Part shown: piece by piece, positions 8,498 to 16,361 of the stretch
Layout of the letters: each line of letters opens with the position of its first letter
How positions within the stretch are numbered: the stretch's first letter is position 1
Assembly (NCBI GenBank): GCA_021818925.1
Contig: JAKASU010000001.1
Coordinates: forward strand, 505,568-569,567
Length of the DNA: 64,000 nucleotides
Origin: Microcaldota archaeon
GTDB lineage: Archaea; Micrarchaeota; Micrarchaeia; Micrarchaeales; CABMGC01
Direction: 5' to 3'
Translations under genes and position numbers: made by a program
Notes under the pieces: model-generated
What the model was told of the DNA's origin: nothing
Seen by the model: only the letters and a program-made list of their open reading frames with translations
Database searches by the model: none

Positions 8498-8953
8498 CTA
8501 CTGCGGCTGTGCCGCACCATCGTCGTGCTTTGCAGCTTCGGCTGGCGTGCTGGCCCTTCCCCCGCGCTTCTTCTGCCTCTCGGTTCTTGCGTTGGCGAAA
8601 AGCACGTCGGCGTCCTCGCCCTCCTGGTTCTCCACCCACGCCTTGATGTACACGGGTATGTTCTTGAAGGGCTTTGAGTACCTGTCTGTGAAGGTGTAGG
8701 CGCTGTCCTCGTGCTTCAGTATGCCAACGGACACGCCGAAATCTAGATACCTCTTCCACGTCGCGAGCGGAAGCGATGCGTCGCAGTCCTTCAGCCTTAT
8801 GCTCTGCTTCTTCTTTACCTCTAGAAGCGCCTTTGCAAACCTGTAGGCCCTCGTCTCGTTCTCGAAGTAGATCTTCGCAAGTTCGCGCACGTTAGGATTC
8901 TTCAGTTTCTCCTTCAGCGGAGCGTCTTCATACTCCCAATACCTGATCGCCAT
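8498..8953 (-). CDS. Hypothetical protein, possible winged-helix fold
   Basis: A 151-residue protein of unknown function. Residues 1-115 alternate helix-like and short strand-like segments ending with a GILKHEDSAYTFTDRY hairpin that resembles a winged-helix wing; the last 35 residues are Lys/Arg/Ala-rich and probably disordered. A TATA-like TTAAAATTT 17-28 bp upstream favours a leaderless start at ATG 8953. Alternatively a GTG at 9001 overlaps the TGA of srp54 and would add 16 residues through translational coupling. It meets the upstream plus-strand gene stop-to-stop. Confidence 0.6.
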   Translation of the reverse strand: MAIRYWEYEDAPLKEKLKNPNVRELAKIYFENETRAYRFAKALLEVKKKQSIRLKDCDASLPLATWKRYLDFGVSVGILKHEDSAYTFTDRYSKPFKNIPVYIKAWVENQEGEDADVLFANARTERQKKRGGRASTPAEAAKHDDGAAQPQ

Positions 8954-8997
8954 GAGTGTATTCCATAGTTTAGAAATTTTAACCTTTCTGCTGTGGG

Positions 8998-10296
8998 TCA
9001 CTTTGGCATGAACTTTGAGAACTGCTTGCGCACGTTGCGGTCGTTCTTCATCAGCTTGTACATCTTCTTCATCTTGTTGAAATCAGATATGAGTTCGCGT
9101 ACCTCCTTCTCCGTGGAGCCGCTGCCCCTCGCTATGCGCTTTATCCTGCCGGAGTTGCTGAGAAGGCTGCCGTCCTCGCGCTCCATCTGCGTCATCGAGT
9201 CTATTATCGCCTTGTAGCGCTTCATCTTCACCTCACTCTGCTCCAAAGCCTCCTTCGATGCCGAAACTCCGAGCGAGGCCATCATGTTGTTGAGCGGGCC
9301 CATCTTGCTCATCGCCTTCAGCTGCGTATAGAAGGTGCTGTAGCTCAGCTCCTCCGACGCCATCTCCTCGGGCTTGACGTTAGCGTCCTTTATCGCCTGC
9401 TGGACGTTAGACACGAGTGACTCGAGGTCCGGAATGCCCAGCAGCTTGCCGACGTACTTCTTCGAGTCGTAGAGCTCTATGGCATTGAGCTTCTCTCCGG
9501 TGCCAATGAACTCTATGCCGACGTGTGCGGCGCTGACTGCGCTCAACGCGCCCCCACCCTTCCCAGATCCATCCAGCTTGGTGACCACAACTCCGGTGAG
9601 CTTCACCGCGTTATCGAACTCTTTGGCCTGCTTGCCGGCGACCTGCCCGGTATCGGCGTTAATGACAAGCACTTTCTCGTCGGGCTTGAACTCCTCGTCA
9701 ACCACCTTCAGCTGATCCAGCAGTGACTTGTCCAGCGCGTTCCTGCCGCTGGTGTCGCAGATCAACACCTTCTTGTCCTTCAGAGCGGCCTGCGCTCCCT
9801 TGAGTATCTTCCTGACGTCGATTTCGTCCTTGATTCCGTAGAACCCGACGCCCGCCTGCTTGGCGAGAGTCTCAAGCTGCTCGTACGCGGCGGGCCTTGA
9901 CACGTCGCACGCTATCAGCGCGCTGCTCAGTCCGCGCTCCTGGTAATAGCGGGCGAGCTTTGCCGCTGTTGTGGTCTTTCCGGAACCGTAGAGGCCGAGG
10001 AGCAGCACATGTTTTGGCTTCATAACAGGCACGAACGACTCGCCCATCAGCGCGATGAGCTGCTCGTAGAGCATGTTTGTTATGTAGTCCTTGGCGCTTA
10101 CTCCCTCGGGCAGCTTCTCCTTTAGGGCCGCATCCTCGAGCTTCTGCGTAAGCGAAAGCACGAGCTCGACGTTCACGTCAGCTGATATCAGTGCACGCTG
10201 GAGCTCCTTGTTGAATTCGCGTACAGTTTTGGCATCGATGATTGTTGCTCCGGTGAGCTTTGCAATCGCCTTCCTGAGTCCTTCGCCTAGATCCAT
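8998..10296 (-). CDS. srp54: Signal recognition particle protein SRP54
   Basis: The GTPase that binds signal sequences and SRP RNA for co-translational targeting; 432 residues from ATG 10296. The order is an N helical bundle, then a G domain with GLYGSGKTTT (usually GLQGSGKTTT), DTSGR (usually DTAGR) and TKLDGSGKGGGALSA, then a C-terminal Met-rich M domain containing GRIKRIARGSGS. Reading could begin at a TTG at 10335, but that codon lies upstream of the transcript start implied by the TATA at 10338-10345. The MDLGEGLRKAI start is the family N-terminus. Confidence 0.96.
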   Translation of the reverse strand: MDLGEGLRKAIAKLTGATIIDAKTVREFNKELQRALISADVNVELVLSLTQKLEDAALKEKLPEGVSAKDYITNMLYEQLIALMGESFVPVMKPKHVLLLGLYGSGKTTTAAKLARYYQERGLSSALIACDVSRPAAYEQLETLAKQAGVGFYGIKDEIDVRKILKGAQAALKDKKVLICDTSGRNALDKSLLDQLKVVDEEFKPDEKVLVINADTGQVAGKQAKEFDNAVKLTGVVVTKLDGSGKGGGALSAVSAAHVGIEFIGTGEKLNAIELYDSKKYVGKLLGIPDLESLVSNVQQAIKDANVKPEEMASEELSYSTFYTQLKAMSKMGPLNNMMASLGVSASKEALEQSEVKMKRYKAIIDSMTQMEREDGSLLSNSGRIKRIARGSGSTEKEVRELISDFNKMKKMYKLMKNDRNVRKQFSKFMPK

Positions 10297-10337
10297 TGGC
10301 TGCGCCTGTACTTCTGGTAAAAATATAGTTCTCAACG

Positions 10338-10345
10338 TTTAAATA
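10338..10345. promoter_or_regulatory. Palindromic TATA box shared by divergent genes
   Basis: TTTAAATA contains the palindrome TTTAAA. On the plus strand it lies 22-29 bp before ATG 10367, giving a leaderless transcript. On the minus strand it lies about 45 bp before the srp54 ATG. One element appears to serve both directions. Confidence 0.5.
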
Positions 10346-10366
10346 TCGCTGTTGCCGAGTGAGGTC

Positions 10367-10732
10367 ATGGAAGCTGCGATAACAAGTTCTATGGACCGCT
10401 ATCGTCGCCACGTGGGGTCGCAGACGCTGCTAAGAATGCCTTCGATGCTTGAGACGATATCCAGAAGAACGGGCACTGGTAGTAAGGAAATTAAAGAATT
10501 GGCGCTGCAGATGGCGGCTGCGCAACTGGAAAACAATCCACTTACCTACCTCCGCGAACTCAGTTTGGCATCTTATTATCTTGCCATAAGCGAACGCGAC
10601 CCCAGGAAAGCAGACGCGGCTCTGAGAACCGAACTGACCAAGATGGATGACGGGCACACGTGGTGGCACTATTTGGCTCCTGTGGTCAAAGCTAACTGGA
10701 AAAACAAGATAAGCGATGTTAAAAGAGCTTAG
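10367..10732 (+). CDS. Hypothetical helical protein
   Basis: A 121-residue, largely alpha-helical protein rich in Ala, Leu, Lys and Arg, without Cys or a recognisable motif. The mid-section (ELALQMAAAQLENN) and C-terminal TWWHYLAP segment are the only distinctive parts. ATG 10367 is favoured because a TATA box sits the right distance upstream for a leaderless mRNA; a TTG at 10352 would lie too close to it. It diverges from srp54 and is followed by a tRNA gene. Confidence 0.6.
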   Translation: MEAAITSSMDRYRRHVGSQTLLRMPSMLETISRRTGTGSKEIKELALQMAAAQLENNPLTYLRELSLASYYLAISERDPRKADAALRTELTKMDDGHTWWHYLAPVVKANWKNKISDVKRA

Positions 10733-10789
10733 AGTTTGACTGTTCAATTTCACAAAACAATAAGAACCTTGAGAGGAAAGTATGCTCAC

Positions 10790-10867
10790 GGGCTCGTAGC
10801 TCAGCTTGGTTAGAGCGGCGGTCTTATAAGCCGTAGGTCCGGAGTTCAAATCTCCGCGGGCCCACCA
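10790..10867 (+). tRNA. tRNA-Ile (anticodon UAU), CCA encoded
   Basis: A complete cloverleaf with acceptor GGGCTCG/CGGGCCC, D arm GCTC/GAGC, anticodon arm GCGGT-CTTATAA-GCCGT, variable AGGTC, T arm CGGAG-TTCAAAT-CTCCG, discriminator A and an encoded CCA (10865-10867). The loop places TAT at positions 34-36, so the tRNA should read AUA. Archaea normally read AUA with a CAU tRNA whose wobble base is agmatidine, so a UAU anticodon is unusual. The anticodon stem has G-U pairs at both ends but is otherwise complementary. Confidence 0.9.
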
Positions 10868-10873
10868 TAGCGA

Positions 10874-11302
10874 TTAGCCTGTTATGCGGCGTTGGGACTT
10901 CATGCTTTCCTGCTCTAGAGAAAACGTGTCTGTGGTTCTCTGAAGGAGTATCCTGATTTCGTGGCGCTCGTTTTCGTCCTTGTGCGGTAGCAGGACTATT
11001 TCTGCATTCCCTCTTGTCCAATCAAGATTCGCGCTGAGAAAATCGAACTTTTTCAGGCAGGGATCATCGATGCCCTCAATCTGCGCCTTATAGAGACGCA
11101 GTTCCTCGGCGAGGTAGAAAAAGGGGCCTAGCTGTATGTATCCCTCCTTGTCTCTCGAGTCGGTAGGATACACAATGAACGTGAAGCGGCGATCGGTGTT
11201 GCTGATGCTGATCAGTTTTGCTCTTTCGTCAGGAGTTTCCTGTACAGCGACGAAGGCGTCGCTGAGTGTGTGCGACATACACCTATGCCTTTCTTCTTCC
11301 AT
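10874..11302 (-). CDS. Hypothetical protein
   Basis: A 142-residue acidic-to-neutral protein with alternating strand-like segments (KLISISNTDRRFTFIVYP; GYIQLGPFFYLAEEL; AEIVLLPHKDENERHEIRIL), suggesting a small alpha/beta or beta domain. No catalytic motif was recognised. It follows the 50-residue Cys-rich gene by 12 nt on the same strand and is probably co-transcribed. An internal ATG at 11278 is an alternative start. Confidence 0.55.
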   Translation of the reverse strand: MEEERHRCMSHTLSDAFVAVQETPDERAKLISISNTDRRFTFIVYPTDSRDKEGYIQLGPFFYLAEELRLYKAQIEGIDDPCLKKFDFLSANLDWTRGNAEIVLLPHKDENERHEIRILLQRTTDTFSLEQESMKSQRRITG

Positions 11303-11314
11303 GCGCGCACCGCA

Positions 11315-11467
11315 TTATGTGTAGTCGCCCATGTGGCGTGCCGTTGCTTTCAGACCGCCTAAATGGCATTCGTGGGCGCAGTTAGGAGAAGTGCATGATT
11401 CGCAGTTGTCAAGGAAGCATGCGCCGCTGACTGTTTCTATCTTTCTACCTTCTACAGTAGCCTCCAT
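11315..11467 (-). CDS. Fifty-residue Cys-rich protein
   Basis: A short ORF of 50 residues with five Cys packed as C-x5-C-x2-C-x4-C-x3-C followed by HLGG, and a short beta-like N-terminus (MEATVEGRKIETVSG). The spacing suggests a bound zinc ion or iron-sulfur cluster. GGAGA lies just upstream of ATG 11467, and a TATA box sits 21-29 bp upstream. It shares that promoter with the divergent RNase P gene. The function is unknown. Confidence 0.55.
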   Translation of the reverse strand: MEATVEGRKIETVSGACFLDNCESCTSPNCAHECHLGGLKATARHMGDYT

Positions 11468-11487
11468 GATTCTCCTTCGTTTTTTGC

Positions 11488-11496
11488 TTTTAAATA
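11488..11496. promoter_or_regulatory. Bidirectional TATA box between rnp4 and a Cys-rich gene
   Basis: TTTTAAATA, centred on the palindrome TTTAAA. It is about 25-33 bp from ATG 11521 on the plus strand and about 21-29 bp from ATG 11467 on the minus strand, so it is well placed for both divergent genes, which are only 53 bp apart. Confidence 0.55.
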
Positions 11497-11520
11497 CTTT
11501 GGCTTGGGAAACCATAAGCA

Positions 11521-11841
11521 ATGAAGAACTCCGAAATCGTCGGCAGGATTGCAACGAAGAGGATAGAGATACTGCTGGATCTGGCTGAGAAGAGGACCGT
11601 GGAAAGGACGCCGGAGTCGAAGAGGCTTGCAAGAAGGTACACGGATCTGGCGCGAAGGATAAGGGAGCACTACAAGGTTCCCGCGGGCGAGGTGGTGAAA
11701 CGCAGCGTCTGCAAGAAGTGCGGCAACTTCCTGATTCCGGGCATAAACTGCAGTGTTAGGATGGCGAGCTCAAAGGGTTACATGGTCTACGTCTGCGAGT
11801 GCGGTGAGGAGAAACACATATTCTACAAGAAAAGGCGCTGA
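11521..11841 (+). CDS. rnp4: RNase P protein component 4 (Rpp21/Rpr2 family)
   Basis: A 106-residue protein subunit of the ribonucleoprotein that matures tRNA 5' ends. The N-terminal half has the typical helical layout with RIEILLDLAEK and ARRYTDLARRIREHY. The C-terminal half is a zinc ribbon with CKKCGNFLIPG, a single Cys in the NCSVRMAS segment and CECG. Length and motif order match archaeal Rpp21. The RNase P RNA itself was not recognised in the window. Confidence 0.93.
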   Translation: MKNSEIVGRIATKRIEILLDLAEKRTVERTPESKRLARRYTDLARRIREHYKVPAGEVVKRSVCKKCGNFLIPGINCSVRMASSKGYMVYVCECGEEKHIFYKKRR

Positions 11842-11848
11842 GCAGCGA

Positions 11849-12364
11849 CTACGCGGCTTCCTGCTTTGTGAGCGCGGAAACGAAGTCGGCCACGTTGTCT
11901 ATGCTGCTTGCCGTTATTATGCCGTTGTCGCTGACAACGAAGTCTTCCGTCGGCTTGCCCCTGTAGAGCTTGACAAGCTTCTCGGTCTCCTCGTCGGTCT
12001 TTGCTATGCGCGTGTCCTTGATTATGTTGGCTCTTGCAACGACCCTCACGCCGTTGCCTATGCCAGCGATCTTCTTTTTGGTCTCGCGGAACGCCTTCAC
12101 GAGGTCGAGAAGAGGCCTGTGGTCATAGAGCTTAAGCGATTCCACGCCAGGACCGTCGGCTATCAGCAGCACGTCGAACGTGCCGGCTTCCATCGCGCGC
12201 GCGTCAGCCTGCGGTTTTATCACAGCACCGTGGTATCCGGTGCACGGCTTCGTTGTGAGGCTCACCACTTGCGATTCTATGTCGTTCTTTCCGAAAAGAA
12301 GCTGCAGGTGAGACACGGTCTCGTCCTTGAAATCTCTCGGAGCAATGAGGATCGCCACCTTCAT
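11849..12364 (-). CDS. DJ-1/PfpI family protein lacking the nucleophilic cysteine
   Basis: A 171-residue Rossmann-like glutamine amidotransferase-superfamily protein. The start MKVAILIAPRDFKDET, the GTFDVLLIADGPG segment and the C-terminal DNGIITASSIDNVADFV all match DJ-1/PfpI proteins. At the nucleophile elbow, where the family has A-I-C-H-G, this protein has AGIGNGVRV, so the Cys is absent. Protease or deglycase activity is therefore unlikely; a binding or chaperone role is possible. Its stop lies 7 nt from that of rnp4. Confidence 0.8.
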   Translation of the reverse strand: MKVAILIAPRDFKDETVSHLQLLFGKNDIESQVVSLTTKPCTGYHGAVIKPQADARAMEAGTFDVLLIADGPGVESLKLYDHRPLLDLVKAFRETKKKIAGIGNGVRVVARANIIKDTRIAKTDEETEKLVKLYRGKPTEDFVVSDNGIITASSIDNVADFVSALTKQEAA

Positions 12365-12406
12365 TCAATCAACAATATTTGGCTGTAAAACAAGATAAAC
12401 CTTGTC

Positions 12407-14230
12407 CTACGGAGACCACACCTTCCTGGGCTGCTGCTTCTGTGCCTGTTTCTGCTGCATCTGCTTCTGCCGGCCTCTGCCTTTGCCGAACTCCCTCTTT
12501 ATGCTTATGTCGGCCACATAGAGGAAGACTGCAATCAGCACAGCAAGCTCCGCTATGTTAGGTACTGAGATGAACACGTTGCTCGCCGGTATGCCGCTCT
12601 TCTCGACCGCATTCTCCTGCAGGAAGAGGTATCTCATCGTGAGATTTGCGTAGCCGAACGGGACGTTGGGTATGATCAAAACTCCGTCGGTACCGGTATA
12701 GAAGGCTTCGGTTGTGCCGTTCTTGAATGTTGCAGACACCGACGCGTTTACCGGGAACCCGAGTACGTCTGTGGTCTTCACGGTTACGTTGTATATCGGC
12801 AGCGGCACCTGCACCGTCTCGGGAGAGTCCTGCGTGACGTTGGTGTTTGCCGACAGCCACACTCCCTTGTAGTATGCTCCAGAAATAAGGGTGGGTGCGC
12901 TTGCTCCGAGGAACGGTGTGCTGTTCACCTGTTGGTTGTTAGCCAAGAATAGGGAGACATTGACCCTCTGGCCGTACGCGTTGGTACCAAAAAGCTGGCT
13001 GCGGTACTGCCAGATCGCCGTTATGTTCTCTGGGCCGGCTACCGCGCTCTCGCTAGCGGGCGATTTTGCGCCTGTGCTCCAGCCAGCGAACCTGAGGTAC
13101 TGGCCGTTTCGCACGAACGACGAGTTGCTGACACTGTAAGTCACCGTGCTCCCGTTGCCGTACCAGCCTGTCCCCGAAGTCTCACCGTACTGGGAAAGAA
13201 CGTTTACAAGATATTGGACCTGCCAGTTGGCCTTCTCTGTTATGTTTGCGGTCATGAGGAGCGTGACCCTGTTCTGCGTGCCATTGTAGTAGCCTAGGCC
13301 GCTGCCTGTCCAGCCTGTGAATGCCGCCCTGCTGTCTGGCGTGAAGTTTATGTATTGCGGCGCGTATATCGTCTGGGGCGTGTATGCCACGTATGTGTTC
13401 CTGCTCGAAAGGTTGCCGTATAGCGACATCACGGTAAGCCTGTAGCCAAGGGTCCACAGCTTCGTGTTGTTGTTGGTCGTAGGAATTCCGGAGCCGACCT
13501 GGAAGTAGTTGGTCCTCGTGCCTATCTCCTGCACGCCGTAGGGGTTCTTGATGTTGGTCAGGCTTCCGGTGCCGTAGTTTATGATACCGAAACCGCTCTG
13601 CACGGGCATGAATGCGTCATACTTGTAAGCGGAAAGGTTTGCGAACGTGACAGGTATCATGTGGGTGCTAGCGTCAGTCGTGTTAGCCACCTCGGCTATC
13701 GCGGTCGGAGTGTACGGCCCTGAGTCCGATACGCCGAGGTTGATCGTGGCGAGCGTCTTGTTATCGAACATGAAGTACCAGTTGTTTGCCAGCGAGTAGA
13801 ACGAGTACGTATGGAATGTGCCGTTCAGTCCTGCGGAGCCATCGGGCCCTGTAGAGCCGTAGAATGTGTCGTTGTTTCCTGGAGGGAAATACTCGTAGAA
13901 CCACTCTGCGTCGCCTGCCTTGATGAACGTGGTGCCCGAGCATCCAGATGGCGTGCAGTCGGTGCTTAGGTTTCCGGTCTGATTGGATATCGTGTAGCCG
14001 ACCTGCACGAACGCGCCGTTGGAGAGAGTCTCGCCGACCCAGAAGGCCATGGCCCCCTTAACGATGCTCTGAGGGGTTATGGTCTGTATCTGGACGCTGG
14101 CCCCGTTGTTGTGGTCTGAGTTCCCCACGGCTCTCGCGCCGCTCTGGAACCAGTACTGCGCGTTTGCGGTGGCTGTGGCCGCCGTGAAGGCCAGCAGGGC
14201 GAAGGCGAATATGATCTCATACCTTTTCAT
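12407..14230 (-). CDS. Large secreted, membrane-anchored surface protein with lectin-like and InlB/thermopsin-like repeats
   Basis: A 607-residue exported protein. There is an N-terminal signal peptide (about residues 1-25, ending in ANA-Q). A beta-rich region follows, with FWVGETLSNGAFVQVGYTI resembling concanavalin-type lectin domains. Next come two repeats of the type seen in InlB B-repeats or thermopsin-associated regions (YINFTPDSRAAFTGW and YLRFAGWSTGAKSPA), then a carboxypeptidase-regulatory-like beta domain, one membrane helix near residue 570 and a basic, Gln-rich cytoplasmic tail. N-x-S/T sequons are very frequent. It is likely a cell-surface glycoprotein. ATG 14230 overlaps the end of the deacylase gene, suggesting coupling; a TTG 6 nt earlier is the alternative. 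Confidence 0.75.
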   Translation of the reverse strand: MKRYEIIFAFALLAFTAATATANAQYWFQSGARAVGNSDHNNGASVQIQTITPQSIVKGAMAFWVGETLSNGAFVQVGYTISNQTGNLSTDCTPSGCSGTTFIKAGDAEWFYEYFPPGNNDTFYGSTGPDGSAGLNGTFHTYSFYSLANNWYFMFDNKTLATINLGVSDSGPYTPTAIAEVANTTDASTHMIPVTFANLSAYKYDAFMPVQSGFGIINYGTGSLTNIKNPYGVQEIGTRTNYFQVGSGIPTTNNNTKLWTLGYRLTVMSLYGNLSSRNTYVAYTPQTIYAPQYINFTPDSRAAFTGWTGSGLGYYNGTQNRVTLLMTANITEKANWQVQYLVNVLSQYGETSGTGWYGNGSTVTYSVSNSSFVRNGQYLRFAGWSTGAKSPASESAVAGPENITAIWQYRSQLFGTNAYGQRVNVSLFLANNQQVNSTPFLGASAPTLISGAYYKGVWLSANTNVTQDSPETVQVPLPIYNVTVKTTDVLGFPVNASVSATFKNGTTEAFYTGTDGVLIIPNVPFGYANLTMRYLFLQENAVEKSGIPASNVFISVPNIAELAVLIAVFLYVADISIKREFGKGRGRQKQMQQKQAQKQQPRKVWSP

Positions 14231-15020
14231 TGTCAAGTCCTATTTCGTTTAACTTCTTAATTGTTTCTTCTTTCATCGCAGAGTTAAGGCTCTTCCAGTC
14301 GATTACCGCGGACTCAGGTTCGGGAGACGACCTCCCCATGGCCTGCTCAAGGACGTCAAGGTTGTTGCTCCCGTCCTCGTTCAGTATCGCATATTTCGGC
14401 AGTATGTGCGAGAACGCGTAGCCCTTGGTCAATGCGAGCTTGGTGAACTTCTGGGGATAGTGGTTGCTGCCTATTCCGATCACTATCCTGCGCGCGGAGG
14501 TGGTGCCTTCGAGCATGCTCGTAAGAGAAGCGAATGCGGCATCGGCCACCTTTGCCGCTATCGTCTTGCTGTCCAGCATCCTCTCGCTGCCCCCGAGCTC
14601 CACGAAGAGCGACGGTGTCTTGAGCAGGGGTCCGTGGTGAGTGGCCTCGTACGTCTTCTGCACGTTCTCGTCTATCTTGCTCATGCCTGCAAGCGCGAAG
14701 AGCATAAGCTCCGGAGCTGCGGTCGAGAGCTGCTTTGGCTTGCCGCCGAAATCGGAGCTGTTGCGCCAGTTGCCTAGCGAATGCGTGGTGAAGGCGTCGA
14801 CATCAGCCTCGCTCTTGTGCCTGCTCAGGAACATGATCACGGAGCAGCCCAGCGTGTCGGCGAAATCCGCCTGGAAGGGAAGCACGTCTGACTCGTATAT
14901 GTGAATCTCGTCGTTCCTGTACCTAAGGTAGCGCTCTCCTTCCACCCTCTCGAAACCGTTCTGCGCGGCTATCTGGGCCGCCATGTTGGAGCCCGCGGAG
15001 TCGAGTTTTGAGTACACCAT
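14217..15020 (-). CDS. dtdA: D-aminoacyl-tRNA deacylase (archaeal DTD2/DtdA)
   Basis: A zinc-dependent enzyme that removes D-amino acids from tRNA. From ATG 15020 it is 267 residues, matching archaeal DtdA length, and starts MVYSKLDSAGSNMA as in the family. Typical motifs follow: the TLGCSVIMFLSRHKSEA segment, LTTHSLGN-like FTTHSLGNW, ELMLFAL and VFVELGGSE-like LFVELGGSE. A TTG at 15050 would precede the transcript start predicted from the TATA repeats at 15057-15075. It reads into the surface-protein gene with a 14-nt overlap. Confidence 0.9.
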   Translation of the reverse strand: MVYSKLDSAGSNMAAQIAAQNGFERVEGERYLRYRNDEIHIYESDVLPFQADFADTLGCSVIMFLSRHKSEADVDAFTTHSLGNWRNSSDFGGKPKQLSTAAPELMLFALAGMSKIDENVQKTYEATHHGPLLKTPSLFVELGGSERMLDSKTIAAKVADAAFASLTSMLEGTTSARRIVIGIGSNHYPQKFTKLALTKGYAFSHILPKYAILNEDGSNNLDVLEQAMGRSSPEPESAVIDWKSLNSAMKEETIKKLNEIGLDNEKV

Positions 15021-15111
15021 GCCTATCGCAAAACCGCCTAGATACAGCAAGATACGTTATATCTTTATATCTTAATATCGCTAACAATAATGTAATTCTA
15101 AGGGGGCGAAT

Positions 15112-15858
15112 ATGTCTTTTGAGCTAAAGCTGGATAACGCGAAGTACTGGAGGGACTGCGTGGAGGCGATCGTGAGCCTGGTGGACGAAGGCACCTTCAA
15201 CATAAGCAAGGACGGCATCTCATTGAGGGCGATGGACCCCTCCGGAATAAGCATGATATCGTTCAACATGCCCAGCAAGGCGTTCTCCAAGTATGAGATT
15301 GACAAGAGCCAGGATGTCGGGCTCAACATAGACAACCTGAGCAAGATAATGTCAAGGACCAGGGACGACGAGGCGCTAGTGCTGAAGGAAAACGACGGCA
15401 AACTCCTTCTAGAGTTCGTAGGGGCGAAGAGCAGGCGGAGATACAGGCTGCACCTCATAGACGTAAGGAAGAAGGACGACAAGGAGCCAAAGGTTGAGTT
15501 CGACGCGCAGGTAGAGGTCGACGGCGAACACCTCAAGAACGCGCTCAAGGACGCTTCGCTCATTTCATCATACATAGCGTTCAAGGCGGGCAAGGGCCAC
15601 TTCACCATAAGCGCCAAGGGAGATTCGGGAGAGCTCGAGGAGCTCAATGAAGTGGACGGCACCGGGATAAAGAAGCTCGACGCGAGCAAGGATGCGGAAT
15701 CGGTGTTCAACCTCGAGTTCCTTGAGAACATGGTGCGCTCGAGCCCGATGGGCAACGCCATCAAGCTCTCCATAAAGAGCGACCAGCCGCTCAGGCTGAC
15801 GTACAACATCGGCGACGCTGCGGTGACGTACTTCCTCGCGCCCTACGTAGAGGAATAG
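15112..15858 (+). CDS. pcn: DNA sliding clamp PCNA
   Basis: A trimeric sliding clamp that tethers polymerases and processing enzymes; 248 residues, full length, with two similar clamp domains. MSFELKLDNAKYWRDCVEAIVSLVDEG and GISLRAMDPSGISMI are the canonical N-terminal strands and interdomain features, and YFLAPYVEE is the C-terminus. AGGGGGCGA is a strong ribosome binding site just before ATG 15112, and a TATA-like stretch lies at about 15063-15075. The gene ends stop-to-stop with the next minus-strand gene (TAGCTA). Confidence 0.97.
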   Translation: MSFELKLDNAKYWRDCVEAIVSLVDEGTFNISKDGISLRAMDPSGISMISFNMPSKAFSKYEIDKSQDVGLNIDNLSKIMSRTRDDEALVLKENDGKLLLEFVGAKSRRRYRLHLIDVRKKDDKEPKVEFDAQVEVDGEHLKNALKDASLISSYIAFKAGKGHFTISAKGDSGELEELNEVDGTGIKKLDASKDAESVFNLEFLENMVRSSPMGNAIKLSIKSDQPLRLTYNIGDAAVTYFLAPYVEE

Positions 15859-16359
15859 CTACTGCCTTCGCTTTAGCTCCTTTATAAGTTCCTTGGACGC
15901 ATTTTTGTAGTCCTCCCGCACAATCAGAGATATGGGCTTCTGCATGTATAGGGGAGGTTCAGGTATTGGCTTACCCACTTCCACAACCGCACATATCCTA
16001 GCTGTCATCTCCGCAACCTCATCTATCTCCCACCTGTTTTCTGACAGGCGGTGCAGCGGAACCAGATATCCGTCGCCTATCATCAGGTCCTCTAGGTCAC
16101 TTGACGAGTACATGTTTGTTGTGAACTCTGATGTTCTGTCTATCCGTATCTGCTCCATGAGTCTTGGGTCCTTCTTGGCAAGCTTCCTGAAAATTCCCTG
16201 CATGTCTGCAACGCTCGAGCTGAACTCCCTTATTCCTGACTGACGAGCAATCCCGAAAAGCACTTCTATCCTGTATACTGAGTTTACCATCCGTTGGACT
16301 TCTGCTGCCAGTGCGCCTTCACTCTCGGCTTTGTTATTCACTATTGCTTCCATTTCCAT
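15859..16359 (-). CDS. Hypothetical protein
   Basis: A 166-residue protein, mostly alpha-helical with an acidic N-terminal half and a C-terminus ending in a Lys/Arg cluster. Residues about 60-135 (FRKLAKKDPRLMEQIRIDR; LVPLHRLSENRWEIDE) have no family resemblance that I can name. ATG 16359 is preferred over a TTG at 16365. The end of the broken gene 16362-16709 lies immediately upstream on the same strand. Confidence 0.55.
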   Translation of the reverse strand: MEMEAIVNNKAESEGALAAEVQRMVNSVYRIEVLFGIARQSGIREFSSSVADMQGIFRKLAKKDPRLMEQIRIDRTSEFTTNMYSSSDLEDLMIGDGYLVPLHRLSENRWEIDEVAEMTARICAVVEVGKPIPEPPLYMQKPISLIVREDYKNASKELIKELKRRQ

Positions 16360-16361
16360 GC

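Noticed and set aside
15081..15809. Long open frame of about 240 codons antisense to PCNA
   Set aside because: It mirrors the codon pattern of pcn, is Ser/Leu-rich without motifs, and PCNA on the other strand is certain.
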